This document shows positions 35,501 to 43,974 of a stretch of DNA of 44,924 nt, piece by piece (positions within the stretch are counted from its first letter, which is position 1; the number at the start of each line of letters is the position of its first letter). The notes below the pieces were generated by a model. The model had not been told where the DNA came from and searched no databases. It saw nothing but the letters and a program-made list of their open reading frames with translations. Source of the DNA: Microcoleus sp. LEGE 07076 (GTDB taxonomy: Bacteria; Cyanobacteriota; Cyanobacteriia; Cyanobacteriales; Microcoleaceae); assembly GCF_015207455.1 (NCBI RefSeq), contig NZ_JADEWV010000032.1, positions 1-44,924 of the forward strand. The letters run 5' to 3'. A program made the position numbers and the translations under genes.

Positions 35501-36448
35501 TCCGGCCATTTGACCCGCTAGCAAAATCGGTACGTTTAACAAAGAAGTCTTGCCCCGATCTGCAAAATAAAGACTGGCAAGTTCTTGCGTTCTCGGGTCA
35601 TTTTCTGCTGCCACCGTTGCGATGGGAATTGCGGATTTTAACGCTTGAAAATATGCCGGACAGTCGGCTGCTGTGACGATTATTTGTACCGAATGGAGTT
35701 TAGTATTGTCTTCGTAGAAATCGATACAGTGAAGCTGCGTTTTGTCTTCGCCGTACAGCCAAATACTGGCTCGATCGCAGTTAACAATACTGACAGCGGT
35801 TTCTGTTACTTCGCGGATGAATTGTTCTATATTGTTGCGTTGTTTAAGTTGACTTTTGGCTAATTTTGCGATCGCCAAAGTTGGATGGCGCCAATTTCTG
35901 ATCGGGTTTGGGGGTGCTGGTGCGGGCGAAGCTGTCTTAACTTCTTCGCAAACTAAAAGTACAGTCGGCCGCTGGAAATTGGAAATTGAGCCATCGCCAT
36001 TACTTTCCTCTATTTTCCAGTCTAACCCCGGCATGGCGCGCGCGGTTGCTTTTACCCAGATCGTCCTGCCATCTTTGCAAGTCAAGCGACCTTCCCAACA
36101 GGCAATTTGTGCAGCCAGCTTGCCATTTTTTGCCTGTGTCAAGCAAGCAAATTCAGCCTGCATTTTCCCTTGATCTTGACAGCAAAATATGTTAAAAATT
36201 GAATGATAGATTAATTCCTGCGACCTGTAGGCGAGGCGAGACTCACCGAATTGATTGATCGAAAAAACTCTTCCCAAAGCGTCTAGAACAAAGTAAATAC
36301 CCGGAAAATTGTCGTAGAGAGTACGATACCAATCCTGTTCGACTTGTTGGCCGGACGAAACTTTTACTGTCGCGAGTTCGCCACAGGTGCCTATCAAGTG
36401 AGAATTGTTGGTTTCTGGGTTGCTTGAATGACTTTTTTTAGCAAACAC
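32501..36448 (-). CDS. DXCF-type cyanobacteriochrome diguanylate cyclase (multi-PAS/GAF-GGDEF)
   Basis: A 1315-residue soluble sensor that should make c-di-GMP in response to light. Order: PAS (about 38-140), GAF (205-355), coiled coil, four PAS domains (about 415-945), CBCR GAF (about 955-1120) and GGDEF (1135-1315). The last GAF holds VEDCCFANTY, where Asp1026-Cys-Cys1028-Phe is a DXCF motif, and ECHVNFLAECQVKANLVVPI with canonical Cys1056-His1057. The 28-residue spacing between the two cysteines is the same as in TePixJ. Dual-cysteine DXCF proteins bind a bilin and usually switch between blue and green/teal states. GGDEF is intact (RYGGEEF, 1230-1234; MCDIDCFKLYNDNYGH). The usual RxxD inhibitory site before it is absent (EHVY). 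The stop lies in a TAGTCAT-type repeat. The gene reads alone. Confidence 0.88.
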   Translation of the reverse strand: MFAKKSHSSNPETNNSHLIGTCGELATVKVSSGQQVEQDWYRTLYDNFPGIYFVLDALGRVFSINQFGESRLAYRSQELIYHSIFNIFCCQDQGKMQAEFACLTQAKNGKLAAQIACWEGRLTCKDGRTIWVKATARAMPGLDWKIEESNGDGSISNFQRPTVLLVCEEVKTASPAPAPPNPIRNWRHPTLAIAKLAKSQLKQRNNIEQFIREVTETAVSIVNCDRASIWLYGEDKTQLHCIDFYEDNTKLHSVQIIVTAADCPAYFQALKSAIPIATVAAENDPRTQELASLYFADRGKTSLLNVPILLAGQMAGIVSTERASSGGEWTEEEQEFIKILADFVSSSLSASENSKLEAMRREQQQNLLSKYYDQLEKRVEIRTAELKKANTKLQQEIIKRKQAEAEMRRQHQEQQIIFDSVPAMIWYKDRESRLLRLNKAAAASRGLPANQLEGKSFYEIYPDEAEQYYLEDLEVINSGVPKLGKVELLPTVSGKKCWVRIDRIPYRDETGQVGGTIVFAVDITDLIKVEKKLRIYRDRLTEKVEKRTAMYRQAMAALYSANMQLQQLIDNSYAAKNGNNAAAELLECEDYFEAVAIADRDTILSVSSDFAEMFGYKPAEMAGMSLLELLSPNSYKVAPQMISASSNTVCETIFLRRDGTAFPADVRSKFVMCDGRLVQVKAVRNLTERTLIAAELERSRSLLHATLEATADGILAVTTSGELISFNEKLVQMWGIHEEVRNSMDRTLRLTFLTKQVKDPRAFLQRIQEIYSNAESEGCDILDFKDGRTFERYTQPIRVGQNIIGRVWRFRDITSREKVTAMLGDSQRRFRAIFDSSFQFVSLLKPDGTLLEANQTSLDFAGLKLRDVANRPFWLLPWWGDSREVREQLQEAISRSAKGEFVRYEVEVQGANRTATVDFSLKPVADETGKIVLLLPEGRDITQSKQAQVALRQQVERERLIAQIQSRIRSSLDIEDILNTTVAEVREFLATDRVIIFRFRPDWNGDVVVESVGEGWMPLMGMAVEDCCFANTYVGQYLKGRIRSVEDIHASNFAECHVNFLAECQVKANLVVPIVQQGIEHRDGNPSCQVAQLWGLLIAHHCSAPREWQQFDMDLLSQLATQVAIGIEQSLLYQQLAAANQRLDGLANLDSLTQLANRRRFDEVINREWEVSSISEPLSLIMCDIDCFKLYNDNYGHQAGDACLQQVARAIGDACKNVPAEHVYLAARYGGEEFGVILPNTDIKAAQAIAEGIRQRVKTLAIPHLKSVVTDCVTLSMGVATISENQNSPKMLIEAADKALYQAKSGGRDRVHVSQ

Positions 36449-36750
36449 TTTTTAGCTTAACTCGACTGTAATTAATTTTACTTTCTGGAATTTAACTTTC
36501 TTGTGAAACTAAATTAAACCTGTTGTTTGAAAAAAGTTACAAATTGTAACAATATTACAACTTGTCCAGCGCGCTGGTTGTCGCTTCCCAATCAAAATCC
36601 TCTGTTTGTTTGTTTGTTGTGGGTAGATTGCCTGTCGGCGATATTTGGCGTTAGCGGCGGTACTAGCAGGTTAAGCTGCAATTGCCGCCTCTGTAGTTGT
36701 AGCATCCGACAATCGAAAAAACCGACAATCAAGGGTTTTAGTTATATATG
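36449..36750. other. upstream region of the photoreceptor gene
   Basis: This AT-rich stretch likely holds the promoter of the minus-strand sensor gene. It contains the palindrome at 36536-36550. No gene is seen. Confidence 0.4.
36536..36550. promoter_or_regulatory. 15-bp perfect palindrome, possible operator
   Basis: GTTACAA-A-TTGTAAC lies about 90 bp upstream of the photoreceptor start, followed by a further half site ATTACAA. It is the size and symmetry of a dimeric regulator site. No regulator is known for it. Confidence 0.4.
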
Positions 36751-37455
36751 ATAACACTCAAATATCTGATATTGGGGGTGACTTACTTGGGATGCGGTTT
36801 GGGATATTTGCGGGGGTTGCGGTTCAACCGGGCGGCGGTGGCAATTGTCGGGTCAGCTTTGGCGGCGACTTTGGGATACTCGACCTGAAAACTGCTTGAT
36901 ATCGTTTCCGGTTGCATCGCAATGATTTAACCTTTCTAGGGCGCAGAGAACACAGAGAAAGACAAGAGAGAGATGAATACATAACAACGATGAAGCGCGG
37001 ATTTGGTCTGACTCGATTTTATAATTGGGATGCTACCGGATTTGATATGAAAGACGATCGACCCAAGTACGATCGTTTTTTGCTGGGAATGACGATCGTT
37101 AATTCGGCTTTGGGAGCATCGGGTTTTTTCAACTCGCTTTTCAACTAATTTGACTGATAAGCCGCTGAATTTGTTGGGACTAACAGTAATACTTTCTAAC
37201 TTAATTTCCAACGCCCCGGCTGTGCTACTTATCCAATCGCTGATTCCGAAAACAGATACAGAAGCTTGGCTATTTTTCACGGCGGTTTCTACTCTGGCGG
37301 AAAATTTAATATTGTTGAGTTCTGCCGCTAATTTGATGGTAACTGAAGTTACAGGAAAAGCAGGCGATACTTTGACTTTTAAACAACATTTGCAGTTCGG
37401 GCTGCCGCTAACTTTCCTTACTTTGGATCTAATTCGCACAGAGGCACTACCCTAA
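36751..37455 (+). pseudogene. remnant of an ArsB/NhaD-SLC13-like anion transporter, split by a MITE-like element
   Basis: The first piece (about 36751-36888) starts ITLKYLILGVTYLGCGLGYL and RFNRAAVAIVGSALAATLG, the typical N-terminus of this membrane transporter family. It stops after about 45 residues. The MITE-like element B follows (36897-37050). The second piece resumes as ALGASGFFNSLF and then, in another frame, LLGLTVILSNLISNAPAVLL, STLAENLILLSSAANLMV and QFGLPLTFLTL, the C-terminal helices. The middle of the protein, roughly 250 residues, is missing, and there is a frameshift near 37148. The gene cannot make a working transporter. Confidence 0.8.
36897..37050. mobile_element. MITE-like element, copy B (154 bp)
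   Basis: The left end TGATATCGTTTCCGGTTGCA is inverted at the right end as GCTACCGGATTTGATATGA. Read on the minus strand it follows copy A closely: TATTCAT, CTCTGTGTTCTCTG and AAGGTTAAATCATTGCGATG, plus about 40 bp extra. It sits inside the transporter remnant. Confidence 0.8.
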
Positions 37456-37485
37456 GTTTTAGCACTTAACCAGCCAACAATTTCG

Positions 37486-40400
37486 TCAACTCTTCCCTTC
37501 CCCTGATTCCTTCGCGTTTTTCGCGCCTTCGCGGTTCGTTACAACAAAACTTGCAATTTTCCAAGACTCTATCTTAAAACCTCCCCCTTCGGGCAACTTT
37601 TCCGACAAATTGACAGGTCTTTCGAGCAAATCAACTGGCTCTACAATCTGCAATTCCAAATCGCTCTCAAATTCTAGCACAGCTTCTTTCCCATGAGATT
37701 CGCAACACCGTAAAATCCACATATTAGCATCATCTTCCGACTGTTTAAACGCCATCAACACTAAATTTTCGGCAGACAAATCTAAGAACTTGCCAACTGC
37801 GGGCAGAGTCTGGGGGCAATTTTCATCTAACTCGGGGAACACCTTTACCAGCAGCGGCAAATTCAACTCGCAGCCGCGCCGAACTGTGGCGGCATTTTGC
37901 CAATTTCCAGCGTGGGGATAGACTGCACAAGTAAATTCCGAAACTCCTACATCTGCTTGTTCGTCCGGCCAAGTCGAACTCCGGAGCAAAGTCAGCCGGA
38001 TTTGATTTTGTTGAATGTCGCAACCGTATTTACAATCGTTGAGCAAACTCACTCCAAAACCGTGATTGCTGATATCAGTCCAGCGGAAAATCGGCACTTC
38101 CCACTTCGCTTTTTCGGTGGCTGTTTGCGGCTTAGTTGTGCGATCGATCGCCCCGCCGGGAATTTCGCAAGTTACAAAATCTGCTTCTACATTTAGCCCA
38201 AAAGCTGCTTTGACCAAAACGTGAGTTTCTTGCCAATCTGCAACCGTCTTAATTTTCAGCAGCGCCGAACCTTTTTCTAGCGTGTAATCTTGGCAAAACT
38301 CCGATTTACCAATTTGCAGAACTACGCGCAAACTCTGCCGTATTTCTCCCCGCTCTACCCAATAAATCTGTTTGAGTGTCGGGGCCGGCAATTGATGTTT
38401 TTGATAATTGGGATCGATGTTCCAAGCATCCCAATATTGACTGCTGTCTTGAAAGGCTTGCAGTTGATTGCCTCCGGCTGCATTCAAGACTTCTCTGTGA
38501 TTTACTTTATCCCAAATGCTGGATAAATTACCAGTTTGTTGGTCTATTTTTGCCAGAATAAGTTCATTTTCTAAGACGATTTGTGGGGCGGGAAAATGCG
38601 TTTCTTGACAAAGTGCGTTTTTTTGTGCTATACCGTATGTAAGTTTTGATAAATCTGTCTTGTTTGCGGTGGCTGGACTCGCGCCCGCGTTACTCGGAGT
38701 TGGAGAGTCTTCGCGACACAGCCAAAACACCTGGTAGCCGATCGCCGGAACATCCTCTGCACAAAATAACATGGTAAATTGCGATGGTGGTCGATCGCCA
38801 CAAACAATCTGCGAAACCAGCCTCTGTCCAGACAAGTCGTAAATTTGCCAAGCTAAACCAGCAGCATCGGGAAGCGGTAGATTGACAACCTCAGAGCGCG
38901 ACCAATTGAGAGTATTGAAAATCAGAATTGGTTGAGCGTCCGGCTGCGGAGGATTCGGCAGAGAAATTTGAGCGGAGATAGCATCTAGAGATTGTAGTAG
39001 AATTTGGCGACAAGCGCGATCGGCCTGGGCAAAGGCTAGATTAGCATCCGCGTAGACTTGGGCGATCGCCGAACCGGGCAAAATATCGTGAAACTGGTTA
39101 AACAACACTTGTTTCCAAGCCGATTCTAACTCAGATTTCGGATAAACCGCGCCAGTGCAAATCGTTGCCAGCGAAGAAAGCAACTCCGCTTGATAGAGCA
39201 ACTCTTCACAGCGGCGGTTTTGGCGTTTTTGGTCAGCGCGAGTCGTGTAACAGCCCCGGTGAAATTCCAGGTAAAGTTCATCTTTCCAAATCGGGAGAGT
39301 GCGGAGATTTTTGAGTTGTGAGATAGAAGGATTTGCGTCCGAAATTCTCGACAAATTGGCAAATTCTAGCTGCCGCAAATTCTCCTGATTATCCGATTCT
39401 GGAACATCATTTTCGGGGAAAGCTGCCGCAACTTCCGGCAAAAACCGACTCTCAATCAAAGACAAATAATCAACCGCCTTCGCCAACTCCAAACTTGGGA
39501 AAAAAGGCGACAATTTCCAGCGTTTCGCCACATTTAGCATATCACGAGTCGGGCCACCGCCGTGGTCGCCAACTCCCGGCAACCAAAGAGCATCTAGCAA
39601 ACCAGTCTTAACTTGCCAATCAAAAGCATAACTTGCCATTTTTACAGATTCTATGCCTTCACCAATTGGAGCAGACATCATGCTAAATATTTTAGTACCG
39701 TCCAACCCTTCCCACCAAAACACACCGTAAGGAAACTGGGTAGAATCATTCCAGCGCAACTTCTGCGTCACAAAATAATCAACTCCACCGCCGCGCAAAA
39801 TCTGAGGTAATTGCCACCCAAAACCGAAAGTATCCGGTAGCCAAGCCACCCGCATCAACTCCCCAAAATTTTCTAGTGCGTAGCGCTGTCCGTAAAAAAC
39901 TTGTCGCACCATTGACTCAGCAGAAATCAAGTTTAAATCCGGTTCAACCCACATCCCGCCGACAACTTCCCAACAACCAGCAGCCACCTGTTTTTTGATT
40001 TCTGCAAACAAGTCCGGGCGATGTTCTTGAGTCCAAGCATAAAGCGCTGGAGTAGAATGACAGAAAATCAAATCTGGAAATTCCGATTGCAATTTCAACA
40101 CCGACTCAAAAGTTCGCTCTGCCACTTCCCAAGTTTCGGGTACTGGCCACAGCCAAGCTAAGTCTAAATGAGCGTGACCGACCAAATAGATTTTACTTGT
40201 ATATATAGATGTAATAGCAGCGCTTTCTCCTATATATATAGATGTAATTTTGTCAGAGTCTCCCACCCGAGAAAGCCGACTTCTTGTTTTTCCCTCTGCG
40301 CCCTCTGCGCCCTCTGCGGTTCGCTCATCTAAATCTCCAGAAAAAGATGTAATAGCCTCGCTTTCTCCTATATATATAGATGTAATTTTCTCAGAGTCTC

Positions 40401-41196
40401 CCGCCGGGGTGTCCTCTGCGGTTCCCTCATCTAAACCCGCAGAAAAAGCTTGCAGATATCCCAGTAAATTGTGGCGCAAAACAGACAGAGAGCGATCGAA
40501 CTTTTCGCGATCGCCCACCGCCGACCAATCAATCAAATTAACCGCCAAATCAATCTCAGATTTCAGCTTTTCCCCCTTGACAAACCGGGGATGATTTGCT
40601 ATATTTTGGATGGGGAGGTATTGGCAATTTATATTTTCTAAATTTAGAGTTAGGGAATTTTGCAAAATCTCTAATTCGTCCGCCACAAAACCCGGATCGA
40701 AACAAGCAGAGTCCGCAGCTTCGTACAAACAAATCGATCGCACTAAAGCACCGCTATCGTGTGCCGGACTTACCAACCGCAAAACAACTAAAAATTCATC
40801 TCCCGGATTTGCCGACGCACTCAACAAAACTCGATCGGCACAATCAAATAAATCGCCTTTTCCGACGGACTCACCGCCCACAAAAATCTCAGCATCTTCG
40901 GCCCACCAAGTCAAGCCCAGCAGCAACCGTAAACCAACCACAGGATAGCCGTACAAATTGTCAGGAACTACAAAACGCTGTTCCAAACAAACAACTTGCT
41001 TTCTGCAGGGCCAAGCAATATGTCCTTTCCCGTTAAGTTCGGCAATCGGCCTGTTAGAAATACCTACCGCACCCGCAGCAGCCAAGTCACCATCGCAGTA
41101 CCTCCAGCCAGACTGAACCTCGACTTGACTGAGGCGACGCAACTTCTCTACAACTTCAGAAATATTATTGCTGGCAGGTGACACAGAAGGGTTCAT
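37486..41196 (-). CDS. alpha-mannosidase (GH38)
   Basis: A 1236-residue glycoside hydrolase that removes terminal alpha-mannose from glycans. An N-terminal beta domain (1-250) precedes the GH38 catalytic domain, which opens with GHAHLDLAWLWP (Zn-binding His and Asp). WVEPDLNL and the nucleophile region WLPDTFGFGWQLPQIL follow, then a helical bundle (QVLFNQFHDILPGSAI) and C-terminal beta domains. No signal peptide is seen, so it should be cytosolic. Residues about 253-335 are a repeat-derived insertion just before the catalytic domain, with duplicated KITSIYIGES and DERTAEGAEGAEGK. The C-terminal tail NREGAKNAKE is also translated dispersed repeat. A close homologue without inserts would show what is native. 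Confidence 0.9.
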   Translation of the reverse strand: MNPSVSPASNNISEVVEKLRRLSQVEVQSGWRYCDGDLAAAGAVGISNRPIAELNGKGHIAWPCRKQVVCLEQRFVVPDNLYGYPVVGLRLLLGLTWWAEDAEIFVGGESVGKGDLFDCADRVLLSASANPGDEFLVVLRLVSPAHDSGALVRSICLYEAADSACFDPGFVADELEILQNSLTLNLENINCQYLPIQNIANHPRFVKGEKLKSEIDLAVNLIDWSAVGDREKFDRSLSVLRHNLLGYLQAFSAGLDEGTAEDTPAGDSEKITSIYIGESEAITSFSGDLDERTAEGAEGAEGKTRSRLSRVGDSDKITSIYIGESAAITSIYTSKIYLVGHAHLDLAWLWPVPETWEVAERTFESVLKLQSEFPDLIFCHSTPALYAWTQEHRPDLFAEIKKQVAAGCWEVVGGMWVEPDLNLISAESMVRQVFYGQRYALENFGELMRVAWLPDTFGFGWQLPQILRGGGVDYFVTQKLRWNDSTQFPYGVFWWEGLDGTKIFSMMSAPIGEGIESVKMASYAFDWQVKTGLLDALWLPGVGDHGGGPTRDMLNVAKRWKLSPFFPSLELAKAVDYLSLIESRFLPEVAAAFPENDVPESDNQENLRQLEFANLSRISDANPSISQLKNLRTLPIWKDELYLEFHRGCYTTRADQKRQNRRCEELLYQAELLSSLATICTGAVYPKSELESAWKQVLFNQFHDILPGSAIAQVYADANLAFAQADRACRQILLQSLDAISAQISLPNPPQPDAQPILIFNTLNWSRSEVVNLPLPDAAGLAWQIYDLSGQRLVSQIVCGDRPPSQFTMLFCAEDVPAIGYQVFWLCREDSPTPSNAGASPATANKTDLSKLTYGIAQKNALCQETHFPAPQIVLENELILAKIDQQTGNLSSIWDKVNHREVLNAAGGNQLQAFQDSSQYWDAWNIDPNYQKHQLPAPTLKQIYWVERGEIRQSLRVVLQIGKSEFCQDYTLEKGSALLKIKTVADWQETHVLVKAAFGLNVEADFVTCEIPGGAIDRTTKPQTATEKAKWEVPIFRWTDISNHGFGVSLLNDCKYGCDIQQNQIRLTLLRSSTWPDEQADVGVSEFTCAVYPHAGNWQNAATVRRGCELNLPLLVKVFPELDENCPQTLPAVGKFLDLSAENLVLMAFKQSEDDANMWILRCCESHGKEAVLEFESDLELQIVEPVDLLERPVNLSEKLPEGGGFKIESWKIASFVVTNREGAKNAKESGEGKS
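40200..40440. repeat. in-frame duplicated repeats within the GH38 gene
   Basis: Units with CTTTCTCCTATATATATAGA and TGTAATTTT.TCAGAGTCTCCC occur at about 40222-40264 and 40368-40402. Between them lies a (CCCTCTGCG)n stretch (40291-40320) of the dispersed CGCAGAGGG family. Reading frame is kept throughout. Confidence 0.8.
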
Positions 41197-41379
41197 TTTT
41201 GGCTAAAATAGGAGTTGCCCAGGAATCAGGATCGGAATCGAACCGCGAAGGTGCAAAGGACGCGAAGAAATAAGGGTTTCAGAGGGTTTGAATCTGCGGT
41301 TAATATCCCGGTTTGATTTTACAGCAATTTTTGGCCAGATCGGCGCGAATCTCAAATCAACAATTCAATCACTAAACTT

Positions 41380-43350
41380 ATGTCTAACGGTTACTACGGC
41401 CCATACCAAAGCCGAATATTAAATTTTATATCGAAACAGTCTCGCCAGGTCGCCGATAATTACGATCGCACTTGGCGTCAAGTTAAACAAACAACCCTCA
41501 GCGCTACCCAAATTCTACTGTATCCAGCTTACTTGTTAGTCCAAGGTTCCCGAATGTTGAGCAGACAGTTGCGGGAATCGAGTCAAAAATTAGATTTACC
41601 CGAATTGCCAGAATTTGGTGGGGACGAAAATCCCGGTTTGTCGCAAAATTGGTATCGGGAGGAAGTTTCTGAGGCAAGTTCGATCGCCCAAATCTTGGAG
41701 CTCGCCGAAAATTTGCTAAACTCGTCGCAAACCGCAACTTTAACCGATTTCCCGCTGTTAATAAATCAGAAAAATTATGCCAGCGAGCAACTTACTAGCG
41801 ATTTGCATCCGCCAATCAACTCCCAGGGACAAACTGCCAAATATCAAACAAATTCCGTCCTAGAACATCCGCTTAGCAAAACTCAATTAGATGGCCAACC
41901 AAAAGTTTGCGGAATCGCTACTTTTATCGCAGCCCGGACTTTAGTTTTGGTGGGAAGAGAAAATCGGATATTAGATATTTTGACACCCGAACAACAGGAA
42001 CTTCTCGAAAGTCGCATCACTTGGGAAGTCGCCAACGAAGGGCCCGAACTGCGGGAAATTACCCAAAAAGAATTAAAATTTAATCTCGGTTTGGAGTCGG
42101 CTGCAAAAAAAGCCCAGTCGGCGCCGCTGCGACGTTTTTGGGAATTGATGGCATGGCTTCAGACGAGTCCGGTTGCCGTCAACAGAAATCAGTTTGGAGA
42201 ATCAATCCTCGCAGTCAAAAAAGCGATCGACCGCAATACTATCTTAGTCCAAACAACGCGCGCGCAGCTTGAATCAAAAACCTTACAGCAGTCGATTGCT
42301 GCATCAAATTCGATCGACCGCAATACCCCAAAATTAGAAACTAATTTTAACAGCAACTTCGATCTACCCGCCAATCCTCTCTCGTTTGTAACATTACTCG
42401 ATCGAGCCGCCCTCAACCTCGAAGAATTTACCCTACCCCCAGCCACCACAACCACCACCGCACCGCCTACGGTATCAGAGGTAAAAATTGATACATCTGT
42501 TCCTGTAACCAATTTAGGCCCTAGCGCCCGCGAAATCCTCGAAAAATACGCCCAAAACATCGAAAAGATGATTTGGTCGTCAGTAGACAACCTGCTGGGT
42601 AAAGAAACGGCAGCCAGCGACAACACGGAAAAATCAGTAGCAATTAAGTATTATTTGAAACAGCGACAACAGTCTGAAAAAGCCGAAAACAGCCAAGAGG
42701 TCGATCGACCGTGGTTGAATTGGCAAGACTTATTCGGGGAATCGGCACCGCAGCAGTCGATCGAGGCAAGTTCCGAACCCGACGCAACAGATCAAAGCTT
42801 ATTATCACAAAACAGCCCAAAACTCAAGGAAGAAATAACAGAAGTGGCAGAAGGTCGATCGACCGCCGTCTCAATCTCACCTTACCCCAAAGCAATTCAC
42901 GGCCTGCTCGCCCAGCTCAAACAAAGCTTGATCACAAAACAGCCAAAAAGTCAACCCCAAAAAGCCTCAAATTTAGCAGTCACTCAAGAAAACAGCTATC
43001 CACCCGCAGCAGCAACCCCAGGGCGGACAGAGGGAACCCAAGTGCCAAAATACACAAACCCTAACACCGCACAAAACAGCCAATCCCCAGCAGCAATCAC
43101 CCAACAAACCAACAAATACACCCCAGCAGCAACCGCCGGACAACCAAACCAGAGCGCAACCGTCAGTCCAGAAGACGAATACTTAGAAACAAAAGCAGAA
43201 TCAATGGGTTACATTAAACACCCGCTAGAACAAGTGCTCGAATGGCTCGACCTACTCATGGTGCGCCTAGAAAACATCCTAGAACAACTCTGGAACTGGG
43301 CAAAAATCTACTTGCCAACAATCCTCAAAACCAAAGATAAAATTGATTAA
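41380..43350 (+). CDS. large hypothetical protein, 656 residues
   Basis: I do not recognise a named family. The N-terminus (SRILNFISKQSRQVADNYDRTWRQVKQ, then ATQILLYPAYLLVQGSRMLSRQL) is helical and amphipathic. Middle regions are polar and low in complexity, rich in Gln, Ser, Asn and Pro. The C-terminal 50 residues return to ordered sequence (LEQVLEWLDLLMVRLENILEQLWNWAKIYLP). There is no signal peptide. Conserved ends with a disordered middle resemble cyanobacterial structural or scaffold proteins, but function is unknown. It is divergent from the GH38 gene, with a CGCGAAGG-type repeat between them. Confidence 0.75.
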   Translation: MSNGYYGPYQSRILNFISKQSRQVADNYDRTWRQVKQTTLSATQILLYPAYLLVQGSRMLSRQLRESSQKLDLPELPEFGGDENPGLSQNWYREEVSEASSIAQILELAENLLNSSQTATLTDFPLLINQKNYASEQLTSDLHPPINSQGQTAKYQTNSVLEHPLSKTQLDGQPKVCGIATFIAARTLVLVGRENRILDILTPEQQELLESRITWEVANEGPELREITQKELKFNLGLESAAKKAQSAPLRRFWELMAWLQTSPVAVNRNQFGESILAVKKAIDRNTILVQTTRAQLESKTLQQSIAASNSIDRNTPKLETNFNSNFDLPANPLSFVTLLDRAALNLEEFTLPPATTTTTAPPTVSEVKIDTSVPVTNLGPSAREILEKYAQNIEKMIWSSVDNLLGKETAASDNTEKSVAIKYYLKQRQQSEKAENSQEVDRPWLNWQDLFGESAPQQSIEASSEPDATDQSLLSQNSPKLKEEITEVAEGRSTAVSISPYPKAIHGLLAQLKQSLITKQPKSQPQKASNLAVTQENSYPPAAATPGRTEGTQVPKYTNPNTAQNSQSPAAITQQTNKYTPAATAGQPNQSATVSPEDEYLETKAESMGYIKHPLEQVLEWLDLLMVRLENILEQLWNWAKIYLPTILKTKDKID

Positions 43351-43857
43351 TCTTTAGCCTCCGCACAAACTCGGTTTGCAACCCCGCAACCCATTTCCAA
43401 AGAACTCTCGCCAGGTTCGCAACCGTGATATGCTATGAAAGTCCAGGTTAAACTCCCTTGCCCCAGCGAAACAAAGACACGCTTTGAGGTATAAATTGTT
43501 AGACCCAGAGCAGCGAAAACTCGCGATACAGGTAGAAGAGCAACACGTTCTCTTTTCCAAAAAAAACCAAAAATTTAGTACATTTGTCAAGTAGGATAGG
43601 GCATACCCGAACTCGCTTGTTTGTATCCTACTAAGCTTTTAGAGACAGACCCTCTGGGGTTGCGGTGAATTAGGCTCGTCAACTGGTGTAATCGCACGGT
43701 TGAAAAGTTTAAAAATTGCCTTTCATGACATAGCGCTTAAAGGTCAGTCGATGAATTGAGAATTCCTAGACTAAGATTAGCTAGGAAGTGTCAAAATAAA
43801 AAAGTTGCACCAGCAGCAAATCAGTTCAGTATAATTTCATCTTTGGAGATTCCCACA
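43351..43857. other. intergenic region before psbI
   Basis: No gene is recognised. AGTAGGATA (43590-43598) and TATCCTACT (43624-43632) form a 9-bp inverted pair. The last 100 bp is AT-rich and should hold the psbI promoter and leader. A 78-codon minus-strand frame (43354-43590) has no family features. Confidence 0.4.
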
Positions 43858-43974
43858 GTGCTAACCCTCAAAATCGTAGTTAATGTAGTTGTTCTATGTT
43901 TTGTTTCCCTGTTCGTATTTGGATTTTTGTCCAATGACCCGGCCCGGAACCCCAACCGCAGAGACATGGAATAA
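43858..43974 (+). CDS. psbI: photosystem II reaction centre protein PsbI
   Basis: A 38-residue single-span thylakoid protein: [25 protein letters not shown] followed by [13 protein letters not shown]. It matches PsbI in length and in the conserved LTLKI start and the FGFLSxDPxRNPxRxD tail. PsbI is a subunit of the PSII reaction centre, next to D1 and cytochrome b559. The start is GTG at 43858, supported by GGAG at 43845-43848 and by the exact family length; an upstream ATG in frame would add 34 foreign residues. Confidence 0.93.
   Translation: MLTLKIVVNVVVLCFVSLFVFGFLSNDPARNPNRRDME

Noticed and set aside
37150-37455. Independent 101-codon gene
   Set aside because: Its sequence is the C-terminal end of an anion transporter whose N-terminus lies upstream, so it is a pseudogene piece.
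41225-41260. tRNA T-arm on the minus strand (GGTTCGATTCC)
   Set aside because: The flanking bases do not form a T stem, and no anticodon or acceptor arm is present; it is part of the CGCGAAGG repeat.
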